From: Gelidibacter gilvus
GTDB taxonomy: Bacteria; Bacteroidota; Bacteroidia; Flavobacteriales; Flavobacteriaceae
DNA length: 64,000 bases
Reading direction: 5' to 3'
Assembly: GCF_004115975.1 (NCBI RefSeq)
Contig: NZ_SDDZ01000003.1
Coordinates: 248,001-312,000, forward strand
In this document: one piece after another, positions 55,807 to 64,000 of the stretch
Position numbering within the stretch: the first letter of the stretch is position 1
Layout of the letters: the number at the start of each line of letters is the position of its first letter
The notes under the pieces: generated by a model
Told to the model about the DNA's origin: nothing
The model's input: only the letters and a program-made list of their open reading frames with translations
Databases searched by the model: none
Made by a program: the position numbers and the translations under genes

Positions 55807-56541
55807 CTATTTGGTCCAAATATCCCAGGCTTTTTCCGCTTGATATTCCAACATCTTGGAGCCGTTGCACACAGTTGCGCCTTGTATTTCTCCACACATC
55901 AAGAACTTGGTTAAAATTGGGTTATAAATCAAATCGAAAAGTAAATGCTCCTTCGTAATGCCATCATAGGGAATATCCGGACATTCATTCACGTTCGGAT
56001 ACGTGCCAATAGGCGTACAGTTGATTATAACTTGATGATTCTTGATGTTTTCCTCCGTTAGGTTAGCATATAAAAACTCAGCATTAGAATCGGCATTTCT
56101 GGACACATAATCAAAACTGAGATTGAGTTTTTTTAACGCATAAGCAATGGCTTTTGAAGCGCCTCCAGTGCCCAAGATTAATGCATGGGTATGATGTGGT
56201 TTCAGGAGCGGTTTGATGGATTTCATAAATCCGTAGTAATCCGTGTTGAATCCTTTTATTTTTCCAGAAGGATAAAATTTAATGGTGTTCACAGCTCCAA
56301 TTTCTGCGGCTGTTTTATGGAGGCCATCCAAATAGGGGATTACCTGTTCTTTGTAAGGAATTGTAACGTTAAGGCCTACAATATCATCGTTCTCTTTTAA
56401 GATTTCAGGAAACCGAGAAATATTTTCGATATCAAAATTCACATATGAATACGGCAGTTCTTCATTGTCAAACTTAGCCGAAAAGTGGTCTTTTGAAAAT
56501 GAATAGGCAATATTTTTACCAACGAGTCCGAATTTAGACAT
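55807..56541 (-). CDS. aroE: Shikimate dehydrogenase
   Basis: 244 residues, slightly short for the family. Substrate-binding SFSKDHFSAKF (in place of SxSP...), NVTIPYKEQVIPYLD with the catalytic Lys, the NADP loop GTGGASKAIAYAL, and NCTPIGTYPN are present. It reduces 3-dehydroshikimate to shikimate in aromatic amino acid synthesis. Its start overlaps the stop of the DUF368 gene by 8 bases (ATGTCTAA), so translation is probably coupled. Confidence 0.93.
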   Translation of the reverse strand: MSKFGLVGKNIAYSFSKDHFSAKFDNEELPYSYVNFDIENISRFPEILKENDDIVGLNVTIPYKEQVIPYLDGLHKTAAEIGAVNTIKFYPSGKIKGFNTDYYGFMKSIKPLLKPHHTHALILGTGGASKAIAYALKKLNLSFDYVSRNADSNAEFLYANLTEENIKNHQVIINCTPIGTYPNVNECPDIPYDGITKEHLLFDLIYNPILTKFLMCGEIQGATVCNGSKMLEYQAEKAWDIWTK

Positions 56542-57553
56542 TTACTTTTCTTGTTTTTTTTCCATACCATTCCAATCCTAAAACAATGGCAATTCCAACG
56601 ACAATATATACAATTGCCAAATAGGTTTCACTATGTAGATCAGGAATAAATCGTTCATAATTTAAAACAACTTTCTTACCCGTTGAGTCATAGATGAATC
56701 CGCCATTATCCGCCATTCTATAAATCGTTTTTTTCCAAGGCCAAACCACTCCCAAAGAGCCAACAATAAAACCGATAATTGAGGCGATGGTTATACTTTT
56801 ATAGTGTTTGAGAATATAGCTTAACATGTGTGAAAAGGTCACCAATCCGACAACTGAGCCCAAAGTAAAAACGACCAACACCTTGAGCATTCTAATTCTC
56901 TCAGGATTCTTGAACACACTAAAATCACCTACAATAATCTCATAGAAAGTATCGGAAAGTGCGTTGACGGAATCGACAAGTAGTAAGACGTAATTTCCGA
57001 GTAGAATCAGGATAAAAGATCCCGAAAACCCGGGTAAGGTCATGCCCGAAACACTAATGATACCGCAGAAAAACACAAAGAATAGATTGTCGTTTTCTTT
57101 GGCAGGATCCAAAAAACTTATGGCAATGCCCAATGTAATACCGATGACAAGAGAAAGTATGGTTTGGTAATTCCAGTCGTTAAAATCTTTGTTGATATAG
57201 TAAATGGAACCGATGATCATGCCAAAGAACAAACTCCAGACATACAATTCAGAATGGACCAGAAAATAATCCAGAAGTTTTGAGACGCTGAAATAGCTTA
57301 CCACCATTCCCAAAAAAAGAAGGCCCAAAAAGCGTCCATTTATATAATGAAAGAAGCTTTTATACCTCCCGTTGAATAAGAGCTTAAATGCGGTTTTATT
57401 TACTTTTTGTAAAGAATAGATAAACTCCTCATAAAATCCTGCCACAAAGGCAACAACACCTCCCGAAACACCAGGGACTTTATTGGCAGCACCCATGGCC
57501 AAGCCCTTAATAACCAGAAAAAGTCTATCTTTAAAGGTTCTAGTGCTTTGCAT
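56534..57553 (-). CDS. DUF368 membrane protein (PopT-type polyprenyl-phosphate flippase family), second of a pair
   Basis: 339 residues, about nine membrane segments. LVIKGLAMGAANKVPGVSGGVVAFVAGFYEEFIYSL and the second half GMTLPGFSGSFILILLGNY are the two symmetric re-entrant motifs of DUF368. Family members have been shown to recycle undecaprenyl phosphate across the membrane for cell-wall synthesis. Its ATG follows the stop of the upstream DUF368 gene directly (TAAATG), and its own stop overlaps aroE. N in AANKVPG replaces D in the paralogue. Confidence 0.9.
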   Translation of the reverse strand: MQSTRTFKDRLFLVIKGLAMGAANKVPGVSGGVVAFVAGFYEEFIYSLQKVNKTAFKLLFNGRYKSFFHYINGRFLGLLFLGMVVSYFSVSKLLDYFLVHSELYVWSLFFGMIIGSIYYINKDFNDWNYQTILSLVIGITLGIAISFLDPAKENDNLFFVFFCGIISVSGMTLPGFSGSFILILLGNYVLLLVDSVNALSDTFYEIIVGDFSVFKNPERIRMLKVLVVFTLGSVVGLVTFSHMLSYILKHYKSITIASIIGFIVGSLGVVWPWKKTIYRMADNGGFIYDSTGKKVVLNYERFIPDLHSETYLAIVYIVVGIAIVLGLEWYGKKTRKVNV

Positions 57554-58564
57554 TTATCGAGTTTTGGAGCCTATTTTTTCTAGGATGAAAATCGTTAAAA
57601 ATCCAACGATCATAAGTCCTGCGGCCAACGCTATTTGCGGGTCGATAGTGTTATTGATTTCAGAATAGTGAAATGGCGAAACACTTTTTTCTGAGACCAT
57701 TTTGAAAGTGTCAAAGTCGTTGATCTGTCTCTGATAGACTTCAATGGTGCCATAATCGGTGATTTGAGAAACCGGGACTGTCTGCCCCATCGACTTTTCC
57801 AAGACAGTCAAAGTCTCTTTCCAAGGCCATATTTTGTTTAAGGAACCGAAAATAAATCCGGTCAGCACCGCTAAAGTAGTGTTTTTGTAGTGATTGAATA
57901 ACCATTTAAGAACGCGACTAAAACTTAAAAGCCCGATTAGCGCTCCAATTGCGAAAATAGCAATTCGTTTAAAATCGAAATCGTGTAGGGCATCACTTAA
58001 AGTTTTATAAGCTCCCAAAATAACCAAGATAAAAGAACCTGAAATTCCAGGTAAAATCATGGCACAGATGGCGATCGCTCCCGCAAAAAACAAGAACAGA
58101 GCACTGTCATTATTGGCCATTAAAGGCAAGGTAGTGATGTAATACGCTGCCAAGGTTCCTAGAATGAGTGCGACAATGGTGCCCAAATTCCAAGTTTTAA
58201 TCTGTTTTCCTACAAAGAAGATGCTGGCTACGATGAGTCCAAAAAAGAAGGACCAAATAAGCACAGGATGTTGCTCAATCAGATATTTGGCAAGTCGCAT
58301 AAAAGAGACAAAGCTAATGAGGATGCCTGTGAGCAAGGCTACTAAGAAATTCCCGTTGAGCTGTTTCCAAAATGCAGAGAAACCATTCTTTCTAAGCGTG
58401 GTCAATAAGCTTAAATTAACGCCACTAATGGTGGTTATCAATTCTTCATAAATACCGGAAATAAAGGCTATGGTACCGCCTGAGACTCCTGGAACAGCAT
58501 CTGCTGCTCCCATTGCTACTCCTTTAAGTGAAATGAATAGGTAATCTGAAAAGCGTCTTTGCAT
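57554..58564 (-). CDS. DUF368 membrane protein (PopT-type polyprenyl-phosphate flippase family), first of a pair
   Basis: 336 residues, paralogous to the next gene along its length. Motifs LKGVAMGAADAVPGVSGGTIAFISGIYEELI and CAMILPGISGSFILVILGAY mark the two halves; the gap between copies of the family signature is the same. Expected role: transport of undecaprenyl phosphate back to the cytoplasmic leaflet. It follows the TPR gene by 39 bases and heads a tightly packed DUF368-DUF368-aroE block. Confidence 0.92.
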   Translation of the reverse strand: MQRRFSDYLFISLKGVAMGAADAVPGVSGGTIAFISGIYEELITTISGVNLSLLTTLRKNGFSAFWKQLNGNFLVALLTGILISFVSFMRLAKYLIEQHPVLIWSFFFGLIVASIFFVGKQIKTWNLGTIVALILGTLAAYYITTLPLMANNDSALFLFFAGAIAICAMILPGISGSFILVILGAYKTLSDALHDFDFKRIAIFAIGALIGLLSFSRVLKWLFNHYKNTTLAVLTGFIFGSLNKIWPWKETLTVLEKSMGQTVPVSQITDYGTIEVYQRQINDFDTFKMVSEKSVSPFHYSEINNTIDPQIALAAGLMIVGFLTIFILEKIGSKTR

Positions 58565-58603
58565 CTTTAATTTTACATATAGGAAACGTAAAGATATATA
58601 ATT

Positions 58604-60016
58604 TTACTTGGAGGTTTTTTTGGAATTTGAAATAATATTGAGCACCATTTGATGATTTGCAATCAGAGGGAACAATTCCTCTAATATAAACGAGAAATCC
58701 GGATTGAGTAGCCATCCGTTTTTGAGGTGGTATTGCGCTTTTTCATTTTCCAAAAGTGTGAAATAGATTCCTGCCAATCGGTATTCAATCTCTGCGGTTT
58801 CGGGATAGAACTCTGCAGCCTGAATAAGGTTGAGTGCAGACGCTTCATATTCCCCTAGTTTAATGAGAACATCAGTCCTTGCAAGCCAAGTGTCCAATTC
58901 ATAATTGCCGAGATCCAAGGTTTTTTTGTAACCACGTTCTGCTTCTTCAATAAAATTCAAACGATGATTAATTTGCGCGTAGAGTTTCCAATATTTGACA
59001 TTATCGTCATCAATATTAATGGCTTTGTTGATATAATAAAGCGCTTTATGGTAGTCTTTCTTTTTGTTGTAAAATCTGGTAATGGCAATCCAACCCTTGT
59101 CCAACAATGGATCTTCATGAACAGTTTTGTAGTAGTACTGAACGGCTAAATCATCAGAGTCCAGTTTTTCGTAGCAATTTCCAATCCTAAGTAGGGCAAA
59201 GGAAGTTGGTTCATCAAGCGCTAAGGTCATGTTGTAATTTTCTATGGCCTCGTCGTATTTTTTCATCTTTTCCAAGACTTTTCCTTTTTCAAGATAGGCA
59301 CCAATAAAAGTGTCGTCAGAAATAATGGCGAATTCGAATGCTGCTAGAGCCTTTTTATACTCTTTTAAAGTGGAATATTGTTTTCCCAATTGATGCCAAG
59401 CCACTTCACAATATGGATTCTTATCCAAATAGCGGTTTAGGAAATCGATGGCCTCTTCGTGCAGATCTAAAAATTCGAAACAATAAATGATATTATAGAG
59501 CGCGGAATAATCTTCCATATCCAACTCCAAACATTTGATGAAATAGGTTTTGGCATTTTCAAATTGATCCATAAACAGATATTCCATGCCAATCAGAGCG
59601 TGTAAATCTGCTTCGTCTTCATCTGTATCTATTAACTTTAATGCGATTTTTAAGGTATCGATAGCTTTTTGGTGTTCATCACGTTTCGATAAAACACTTG
59701 CTTTTTGAATATAGATTTCCTCGTTGGAAGGCTCCAAAATATGGAGTGCATCCAAAAGTTTTTCTGCTTGTGGCAGTTTGTCTTCCAGGATATAAATTTC
59801 GACTTGAAAAAGTCTTAGGGTTATTGATGACGGATGCTGTTCCAATCCTAATTTGACAGCTTTCTTTGCGAGTGCAATTCGGCCATTCTCAAAATAGAAT
59901 TGAATGATATTTTCAAACTCACTTGAATCAAAAAACAAGACATCGTTTGTTTTTAACATAGATTCAAATTTGGTCAGAGAATAATTATCGTCGTCGTCAT
60001 GTTGACTAAACTCCAT
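58604..60016 (-). CDS. Tetratricopeptide repeat protein
   Basis: 470 residues from ATG 60014-60016 (a TTG 24 bases upstream is the alternative). No signal peptide, so cytoplasmic. About ten TPR units of 34 residues can be followed (for example YCEVAWHQLGKQYSTLKEYKKALAAFEFAI, GAYLEKGKVLEKMKKYDEAIENYNMTL, ALLRIGNCYEKLDSDDLAVQYYYKTV). An acidic N-terminus (QHDDDDNYSLTKFESM) precedes them. Protein-protein scaffold of unknown partner, in the operon with DUF368 proteins and aroE. Confidence 0.92.
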   Translation of the reverse strand: MEFSQHDDDDNYSLTKFESMLKTNDVLFFDSSEFENIIQFYFENGRIALAKKAVKLGLEQHPSSITLRLFQVEIYILEDKLPQAEKLLDALHILEPSNEEIYIQKASVLSKRDEHQKAIDTLKIALKLIDTDEDEADLHALIGMEYLFMDQFENAKTYFIKCLELDMEDYSALYNIIYCFEFLDLHEEAIDFLNRYLDKNPYCEVAWHQLGKQYSTLKEYKKALAAFEFAIISDDTFIGAYLEKGKVLEKMKKYDEAIENYNMTLALDEPTSFALLRIGNCYEKLDSDDLAVQYYYKTVHEDPLLDKGWIAITRFYNKKKDYHKALYYINKAINIDDDNVKYWKLYAQINHRLNFIEEAERGYKKTLDLGNYELDTWLARTDVLIKLGEYEASALNLIQAAEFYPETAEIEYRLAGIYFTLLENEKAQYHLKNGWLLNPDFSFILEELFPLIANHQMVLNIISNSKKTSK

Positions 60017-60185
60017 AAGCACTTTGTATTGTTCGTTCAAATAAATGTAACGCTATCCTCAGAGAAAAGGGATTTTTAAGGCGAATGTTTTCAACAAATT
60101 AGTTAACATTGCCAACGTGACATCATCATTAGTTTGGGTTGTTTGTTGGTTAACAGTAAGTTATGATGCCTGCAAACATAAACAA

Positions 60186-61367
60186 TTATAATGAAATTTC
60201 ATCCAATATTGAGATGATTACCTGACAACCCTCAATGATTTCAGCGTTTGTAATCGTTAAAGGGGGTGTTAAGCGAATCGCTTTCGGTTCAAAAAGCAGC
60301 CAAAACAGAATTAAACCTCTGTTTTGCGCCTTCAAAATCAGTTGATTTGCAATATCCGCAGAGGGTGTTATCGCAGCCAACATTAATCCGCGGCCTCTAA
60401 TTTCAGTTATCAATGGATGCACCAAATGCTTTCTGAAAAGTTGCTCTTTTTCAAGGGCTTTTGCCATTAAATTGCTTTCCGTAATTTCTTTTACCGTTGC
60501 CAAAGCAGCAGCGGCAATAACCGGATGGCCACCAAAAGTTGTGATATGTCCTAATTTGGGACGGTCCTGCAAAGTGTGCATCATGGCTTTTGATGATGTA
60601 AACGCACCAATTGGCATACCACCACCAAGACCTTTTCCTGTGACTAAAATGTCAGGGATACAATTGTAATGTTCAAAGCCAAATAGTTTTCCAGTACGTC
60701 CAATGCCTGGTTGTATTTCGTCCAAGATCAGCAAGGCGCCCACCTCGTCGCACCGGGTCCTCACTTTGGTCAAATAGTTGTCTTTCGGTTCAATAAAACC
60801 TGCGCCACCTTGAATGGTCTCTAAGATTACAGCGGCTGTTTTTGGGGTAATCTGATTTAGGTCTTCTTTATTATTAAAAGTGATAAAATCCACGTCTGGG
60901 ATTAAAGGTCTGAAGGCTTGTTTGCGTTCTTCGTAACCCATCACGCTCATAGAACCCATGGTATTGCCGTGGTAAGCATGATGCGCCGCAATAATTTGAC
61001 TTCTCCCAGTGGCTCGTCGTGCCAATTTTAGAGCGCCTTCAATAGCCTCAGTTCCAGAATTGACGAGGTAGGTGCAATCTAAGGATTTTGGTAAATGTTG
61101 CGCCAATAACTTTGCGAGTTCTACCGCTGGTTGTTGAATATATTCGCCATACACCATAACGTGCATGTATTTGTCCAATTGATCTTTGATGGCTTTGACC
61201 ACTTTTGGATGCCGATGTCCTAAACTGCAAGCCGAAACGCCTGCAACAAAATCAAGATAGGCTTTGTTATTGGTGTCGTAAACATAACAACCTTCAGCAT
61301 GTGAAACTTCCATGGCTAAAGGATGTGGTGTTGTCTGGGCTTGGTACTCTAAAAAATCGCTCGTCAT
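60186..61367 (-). CDS. Class III PLP aminotransferase (acetylornithine aminotransferase-like)
   Basis: 393 residues. PLP-binding and fold motifs: YLDFVAGVSACSLGHRHPKV, VNSGTEAIEGALKLAR, AHHAYHGNTMGSMSVMG, ILDEIQPGIGRTGKLFGFEH, the Schiff-base lysine in LVTGKGLGGGMPIGAF, and the tail RGLMLAAITPS. Closest to the ArgD/ornithine aminotransferase group, but the substrate cannot be fixed from sequence and no other arginine gene is adjacent, so no gene symbol is given. It lies 1 base after the OstA-like gene and is certainly co-transcribed. Confidence 0.87.
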   Translation of the reverse strand: MTSDFLEYQAQTTPHPLAMEVSHAEGCYVYDTNNKAYLDFVAGVSACSLGHRHPKVVKAIKDQLDKYMHVMVYGEYIQQPAVELAKLLAQHLPKSLDCTYLVNSGTEAIEGALKLARRATGRSQIIAAHHAYHGNTMGSMSVMGYEERKQAFRPLIPDVDFITFNNKEDLNQITPKTAAVILETIQGGAGFIEPKDNYLTKVRTRCDEVGALLILDEIQPGIGRTGKLFGFEHYNCIPDILVTGKGLGGGMPIGAFTSSKAMMHTLQDRPKLGHITTFGGHPVIAAAALATVKEITESNLMAKALEKEQLFRKHLVHPLITEIRGRGLMLAAITPSADIANQLILKAQNRGLILFWLLFEPKAIRLTPPLTITNAEIIEGCQVIISILDEISL

Positions 61368-61368
61368 T

Positions 61369-63177
61369 TTAATTGTCTTTTTTCCTGGGTTTTTGTAAGG
61401 TGTTTACTTTTGATGAATCTGCTTTTTTAATAACTTCCTTAGGAATGGTGCGAGATGCTTTCTGTTCGTCATCTTTTTGGGCGTCCTTTGGTTTTGCATC
61501 TTCCACGCGTTGTAATAAAGCGTCATCAAAGAATTCTTCCTGGGGGATATAATCGTCTAAACCTTTAATTACAGGTAAGACTAAAGGTGGATCGTCTTTA
61601 AATAGATCCTCGACGCTTTTTGGTCGTTCTTCTTCACGCCAATCAAAACCTCGCAACTTTCTTGCATTTTCTGGAAATTGCGATTCTGGCCAAATATCGC
61701 CATCTACTTGATCAATCAAAGTGATGATTTTAAATTCGTCTTCAATTTTAAGATTGATTTTCCCGGACTTTGATTTATTGATCCCGATTAAATCCTGATT
61801 GTCATCTCTTGAATAGTTGATCACTTCGGCATTTTTTATGATATCCACGTTATAAAGGTCGTTGTCCTTAAATAACCCGATCAGCCGCTGTCCCTTTATT
61901 TGATTATATCCGGCATCAAGCGTGTCCTTACTGATCAAAAAAGCGTTTTCAAAAACCAAAAGCGAATCCAATTGCTCGGTTTTGGGATTTGAAATAAGAT
62001 GAATGGTATCTCCAGTCATCTGATTGCCTAAATTCCATAGAATGGGTCTGCGTTTAACAGTAAAGGCCTCAGTAGAGGAGAAGCGTGCCAAATTAATAAG
62101 TTGTGTCAATCCAGACTTATGATCGGCGTGAATGGAATCTGCTTTTCCACTTAAATCACTTTTGAATATTTTGGCATTGTAATAGGCTCTCGTGATGCGA
62201 TGTTCTGGTTTTCCCGTCACCATTAAAATGTCACTATGCATGTAAATGGAATCTTTTTCCTGAACGGTAATGGCTAAGGCACGTTTGGTAATAAAAACGG
62301 AATCTTTGGCACGCCATATTTCGGCATAGTGTCCGCGCGCCACGCTGTTGTTGATGGTATCCGTGACTGTGATGTTGTTGGTGGCAGAGGCAAAACTAAT
62401 TTTTCTGTCAAAATACATGCTATCGCCTTCAAAAACACGATTCTCATAATCAATCTTTGAGTTTTTGACGAAATAGCCTGTGTCATTATTGGTGTCATAA
62501 AAACCACGTTCGGCATAAATGGTATTGGATTCGCCAACAATTGTAGTGGGACCATAAAGATAGGCATGGCCTGTTTCTGTATAAAAGTCGAGATGCTCTG
62601 TGTTTAACGTGTATTGTGGATTGACCAAAACAACATCCTGTACGAATTGATATTTTTTGCTATCCATGTAATAGCGACCAATCTGGCTGGTAATGGTGCC
62701 TGAAGTGTCTCGAACAACTTTCCCTTTGGTTTGATAGAATGCTTGTTGTTTGATTCGGTCAAAATGCAGCTTGTCTGTAGTCAAAACCGATTGCGGTTCT
62801 GTCAGTACTACATCGCCACTAGCATATGCCAATTGGGTTTTTCCACTATATTCCGAATACTTGGCACTCATGGTAATGGTGTCTCCTTGTTTCATGACGA
62901 CATTGCTGTAGGCTTCAATAAAATCTTCCTTCTCGTAATATACAGCTTGGTCACACCACAGATTGATACCTTCATGGGTGAAGTGGACTTGTTGGGTGTT
63001 ATCTCTTGTGAAAACGGAAACGCCGGGACCTCGAAGGCTGTCAGAATCGACAAAGCCTGAATACTCAACACGGATTTTTTTGAGTTTTTCAGTTTGTGAT
63101 ACGGCCGAAAAACTTAAGACTAAGAATAAAACAGTAAAGATGTGTAATGCTCTCAATGTGTGACAAATGATTTTCAA
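61369..63177 (-). CDS. OstA/LptA-like LPS-transport related protein
   Basis: 602 residues if started at the TTG 63175-63177. That TTG is also part of an exact -7 box (TACTTTTG, 63182-63175), so a start at TTG 63154-63156 (595 residues) is likelier; it gives a clean signal peptide (RALHIFTVLFLVLSFSAVSQ). The N-terminal half is an OstA domain of repeated short strands (WCDQAVYYEKEDFIEAYSNVV, YASGDVVLTEPQSVLTTDKLHFD), as in LptA/LptD periplasmic bridges for lipopolysaccharide; the C-terminal 80 residues are a Lys/Asp-rich tail (KDDEQKASR). Exact role in flavobacteria is not established. Confidence 0.85.
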   Translation of the reverse strand: MKIICHTLRALHIFTVLFLVLSFSAVSQTEKLKKIRVEYSGFVDSDSLRGPGVSVFTRDNTQQVHFTHEGINLWCDQAVYYEKEDFIEAYSNVVMKQGDTITMSAKYSEYSGKTQLAYASGDVVLTEPQSVLTTDKLHFDRIKQQAFYQTKGKVVRDTSGTITSQIGRYYMDSKKYQFVQDVVLVNPQYTLNTEHLDFYTETGHAYLYGPTTIVGESNTIYAERGFYDTNNDTGYFVKNSKIDYENRVFEGDSMYFDRKISFASATNNITVTDTINNSVARGHYAEIWRAKDSVFITKRALAITVQEKDSIYMHSDILMVTGKPEHRITRAYYNAKIFKSDLSGKADSIHADHKSGLTQLINLARFSSTEAFTVKRRPILWNLGNQMTGDTIHLISNPKTEQLDSLLVFENAFLISKDTLDAGYNQIKGQRLIGLFKDNDLYNVDIIKNAEVINYSRDDNQDLIGINKSKSGKINLKIEDEFKIITLIDQVDGDIWPESQFPENARKLRGFDWREEERPKSVEDLFKDDPPLVLPVIKGLDDYIPQEEFFDDALLQRVEDAKPKDAQKDDEQKASRTIPKEVIKKADSSKVNTLQKPRKKDN

Positions 63178-63182
63178 AAGTA
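63175..63182 (-). promoter_or_regulatory. -7 promoter box (TACTTTTG) overlapping the upstream TTG of the OstA-like gene
   Basis: Exact TAnnTTTG on the minus strand. Transcription from it would start near 63170, inside the longest reading frame, and so exclude the first TTG. Confidence 0.5.
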
Positions 63183-63338
63183 ACTGTTTATTTTAAGCAT
63201 TATTTTGCGTTAACATAAATTTAGGCACGTGAATGTTACGAATAAGTCATTTTAAGGCACGAATTTCAAGAATGTGCTGGTCTAGATATGACAGGCTTTT
63301 AACTGGTTCAAGAACGTGTTGATTCGTGAAAATTAGAG

Positions 63339-63366
63339 ATACCTGCCCGAAAGTACGGGCAGGTAT
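63339..63366. repeat. GC-rich hairpin downstream of purA
   Basis: Perfect 11-bp stem ATACCTGCCCG / CGGGCAGGTAT with a 6-base loop, 12 bases after the purA stop. No T run follows on the minus strand, so it is a poor intrinsic terminator but may stabilise the 3' end; same class as the other GC palindromes. Confidence 0.7.
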
Positions 63367-63377
63367 GTGTCTAAAAC

Positions 63378-64000
63378 TTATCGTATAATTGTCTGTTTTC
63401 TGTCTGGTCCAACAGAAACGATGGTAATCGGGATTTCAAGTTCTTTTTCTAAAAACTCAATATATTCCAACAATGCCTGTGGCATGTCGGCAGCATCTGT
63501 CATTCCAGTCAAATCTTCGTTCCAACCCTTAAAGTCAGTATAGATTGGAGTGACATTTTCCGCTTCAATATTGTATGGAAAATGGTGAATAATGTCACCT
63601 TTGTAATTATAGGCGGTACATACTTTTAGGGTTTCAAATCCTGATAGCACATCACCTTTCATCATAATCAATTTAGTTACCCCATTCACTTGGCAAGCAT
63701 AACGTAAGGCGACAAGGTCTAACCAGCCACAACGACGTGAACGCCCGGTGGTGGCACCAAACTCATTGCCCACACGACCCATGGTCTCGCCAATTTCATC
63801 AAATAATTCGGTTGGGAAAGGTCCTGAACCTACCCTGGTTGTATAGGCCTTAAAAATACCAAAGACCTCACCAATTTGGTTTGGTGGAATGCCTAATCCT
63901 GTGCATGCACCGGCGGCGGTTGTGTTGGAAGAGGTTACAAATGGATAGGTGCCAAAATCGATGTCCAATAATGAACCCTGTGCGCCTTCAGCTAAAATTG
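63378..64000 (-). CDS. purA: Adenylosuccinate synthetase, C-terminal half, cut by the right edge
   Basis: The frame continues to the window edge (ILAEGAQGSLLDIDFGTYPFVTSSNTT), so the N-terminal half lies outside. Present are the IMP/aspartate-binding AEGAQG and TSSNTTAAGACTGLG, VGSGPFPTEL, GATTGRSRRCGWLD and the conserved end. The enzyme joins IMP and aspartate with GTP to give adenylosuccinate in AMP synthesis. It precedes ostA by about 200 bases, on the same strand. Confidence 0.95.
   Translation of the reverse strand, partial: ILAEGAQGSLLDIDFGTYPFVTSSNTTAAGACTGLGIPPNQIGEVFGIFKAYTTRVGSGPFPTELFDEIGETMGRVGNEFGATTGRSRRCGWLDLVALRYACQVNGVTKLIMMKGDVLSGFETLKVCTAYNYKGDIIHHFPYNIEAENVTPIYTDFKGWNEDLTGMTDAADMPQALLEYIEFLEKELEIPITIVSVGPDRKQTIIR

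Overview
The window is chromosomal DNA of a low-GC member of the Bacteroidota, almost certainly family Flavobacteriaceae. The signs are a SusC/SusD pair, three secreted proteins with type IX (type B) sorting domains, Flavobacteria-typical families (DUF5606, DUF349 with five modules, OstA-like protein, DUF368 pairs), A-rich leaders instead of Shine-Dalgarno sites, and many promoters with an exact TAnnTTTG -7 box. No tRNA, rRNA, CRISPR array or intact mobile element was seen.

Layout. 0-9.3 kb: an edge fragment (GspG-like), DUF1206 membrane protein, a lipoprotein proline-iminopeptidase-like hydrolase, an IS982-type transposase remnant, a SusC/SusD pair and a CocE/NonD (S15-like) hydrolase; with peptidase-like hydrolases on both sides and no glycosidase this looks like a peptide uptake locus. 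9.3-18.8 kb: an eroding accessory region with an S41 peptidase remnant, a methyltransferase gene with an in-frame stop whose 3' part is fused to an NTF2-like tail, several secreted NTF2-like or unknown proteins, and a two-component system (propeller/Y_Y_Y sensor kinase plus NarL-type regulator). Three copies of ACCACAT-N4-ATGTGATTG lie here, each exactly 20 bases upstream of a TAnnTTAG-like -7 box and in the same orientation: a probable local regulon of that two-component system.

19-28 kb: AI-2E-type permease, lysA, sucC, a tandem array of structured 73-bp repeats, DUF1456, an esterase, a TerB-like protein, uvrB and a SYLF protein. 28.6-41.3 kb: three adjacent genes for large secreted repeat proteins; two are 1.6-kilo-residue paralogues with eleven Cys/DxDxDG-type repeats each. 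41.5-50.2 kb: an ABC-2 exporter, a possible unrecognised kinase-fold protein, pRiA4b ORF-3-like protein, heme A synthase, CCA-adding enzyme, TsaC/Sua5, a glycosyltransferase and dapD. 50.5-64 kb: ruvX, def, DUF5606, mazG, DUF349 protein, a TPR-DUF368-DUF368-aroE operon, and a purA-ostA-aminotransferase run cut by the right edge.

Strong non-coding signals are the two-component operator/promoter set, the 73-bp repeats with compensatory base changes, and 7-bp tandem repeats that sit repeatedly on or next to stop codons. Functions are read from motifs and family knowledge only; no database search was run.
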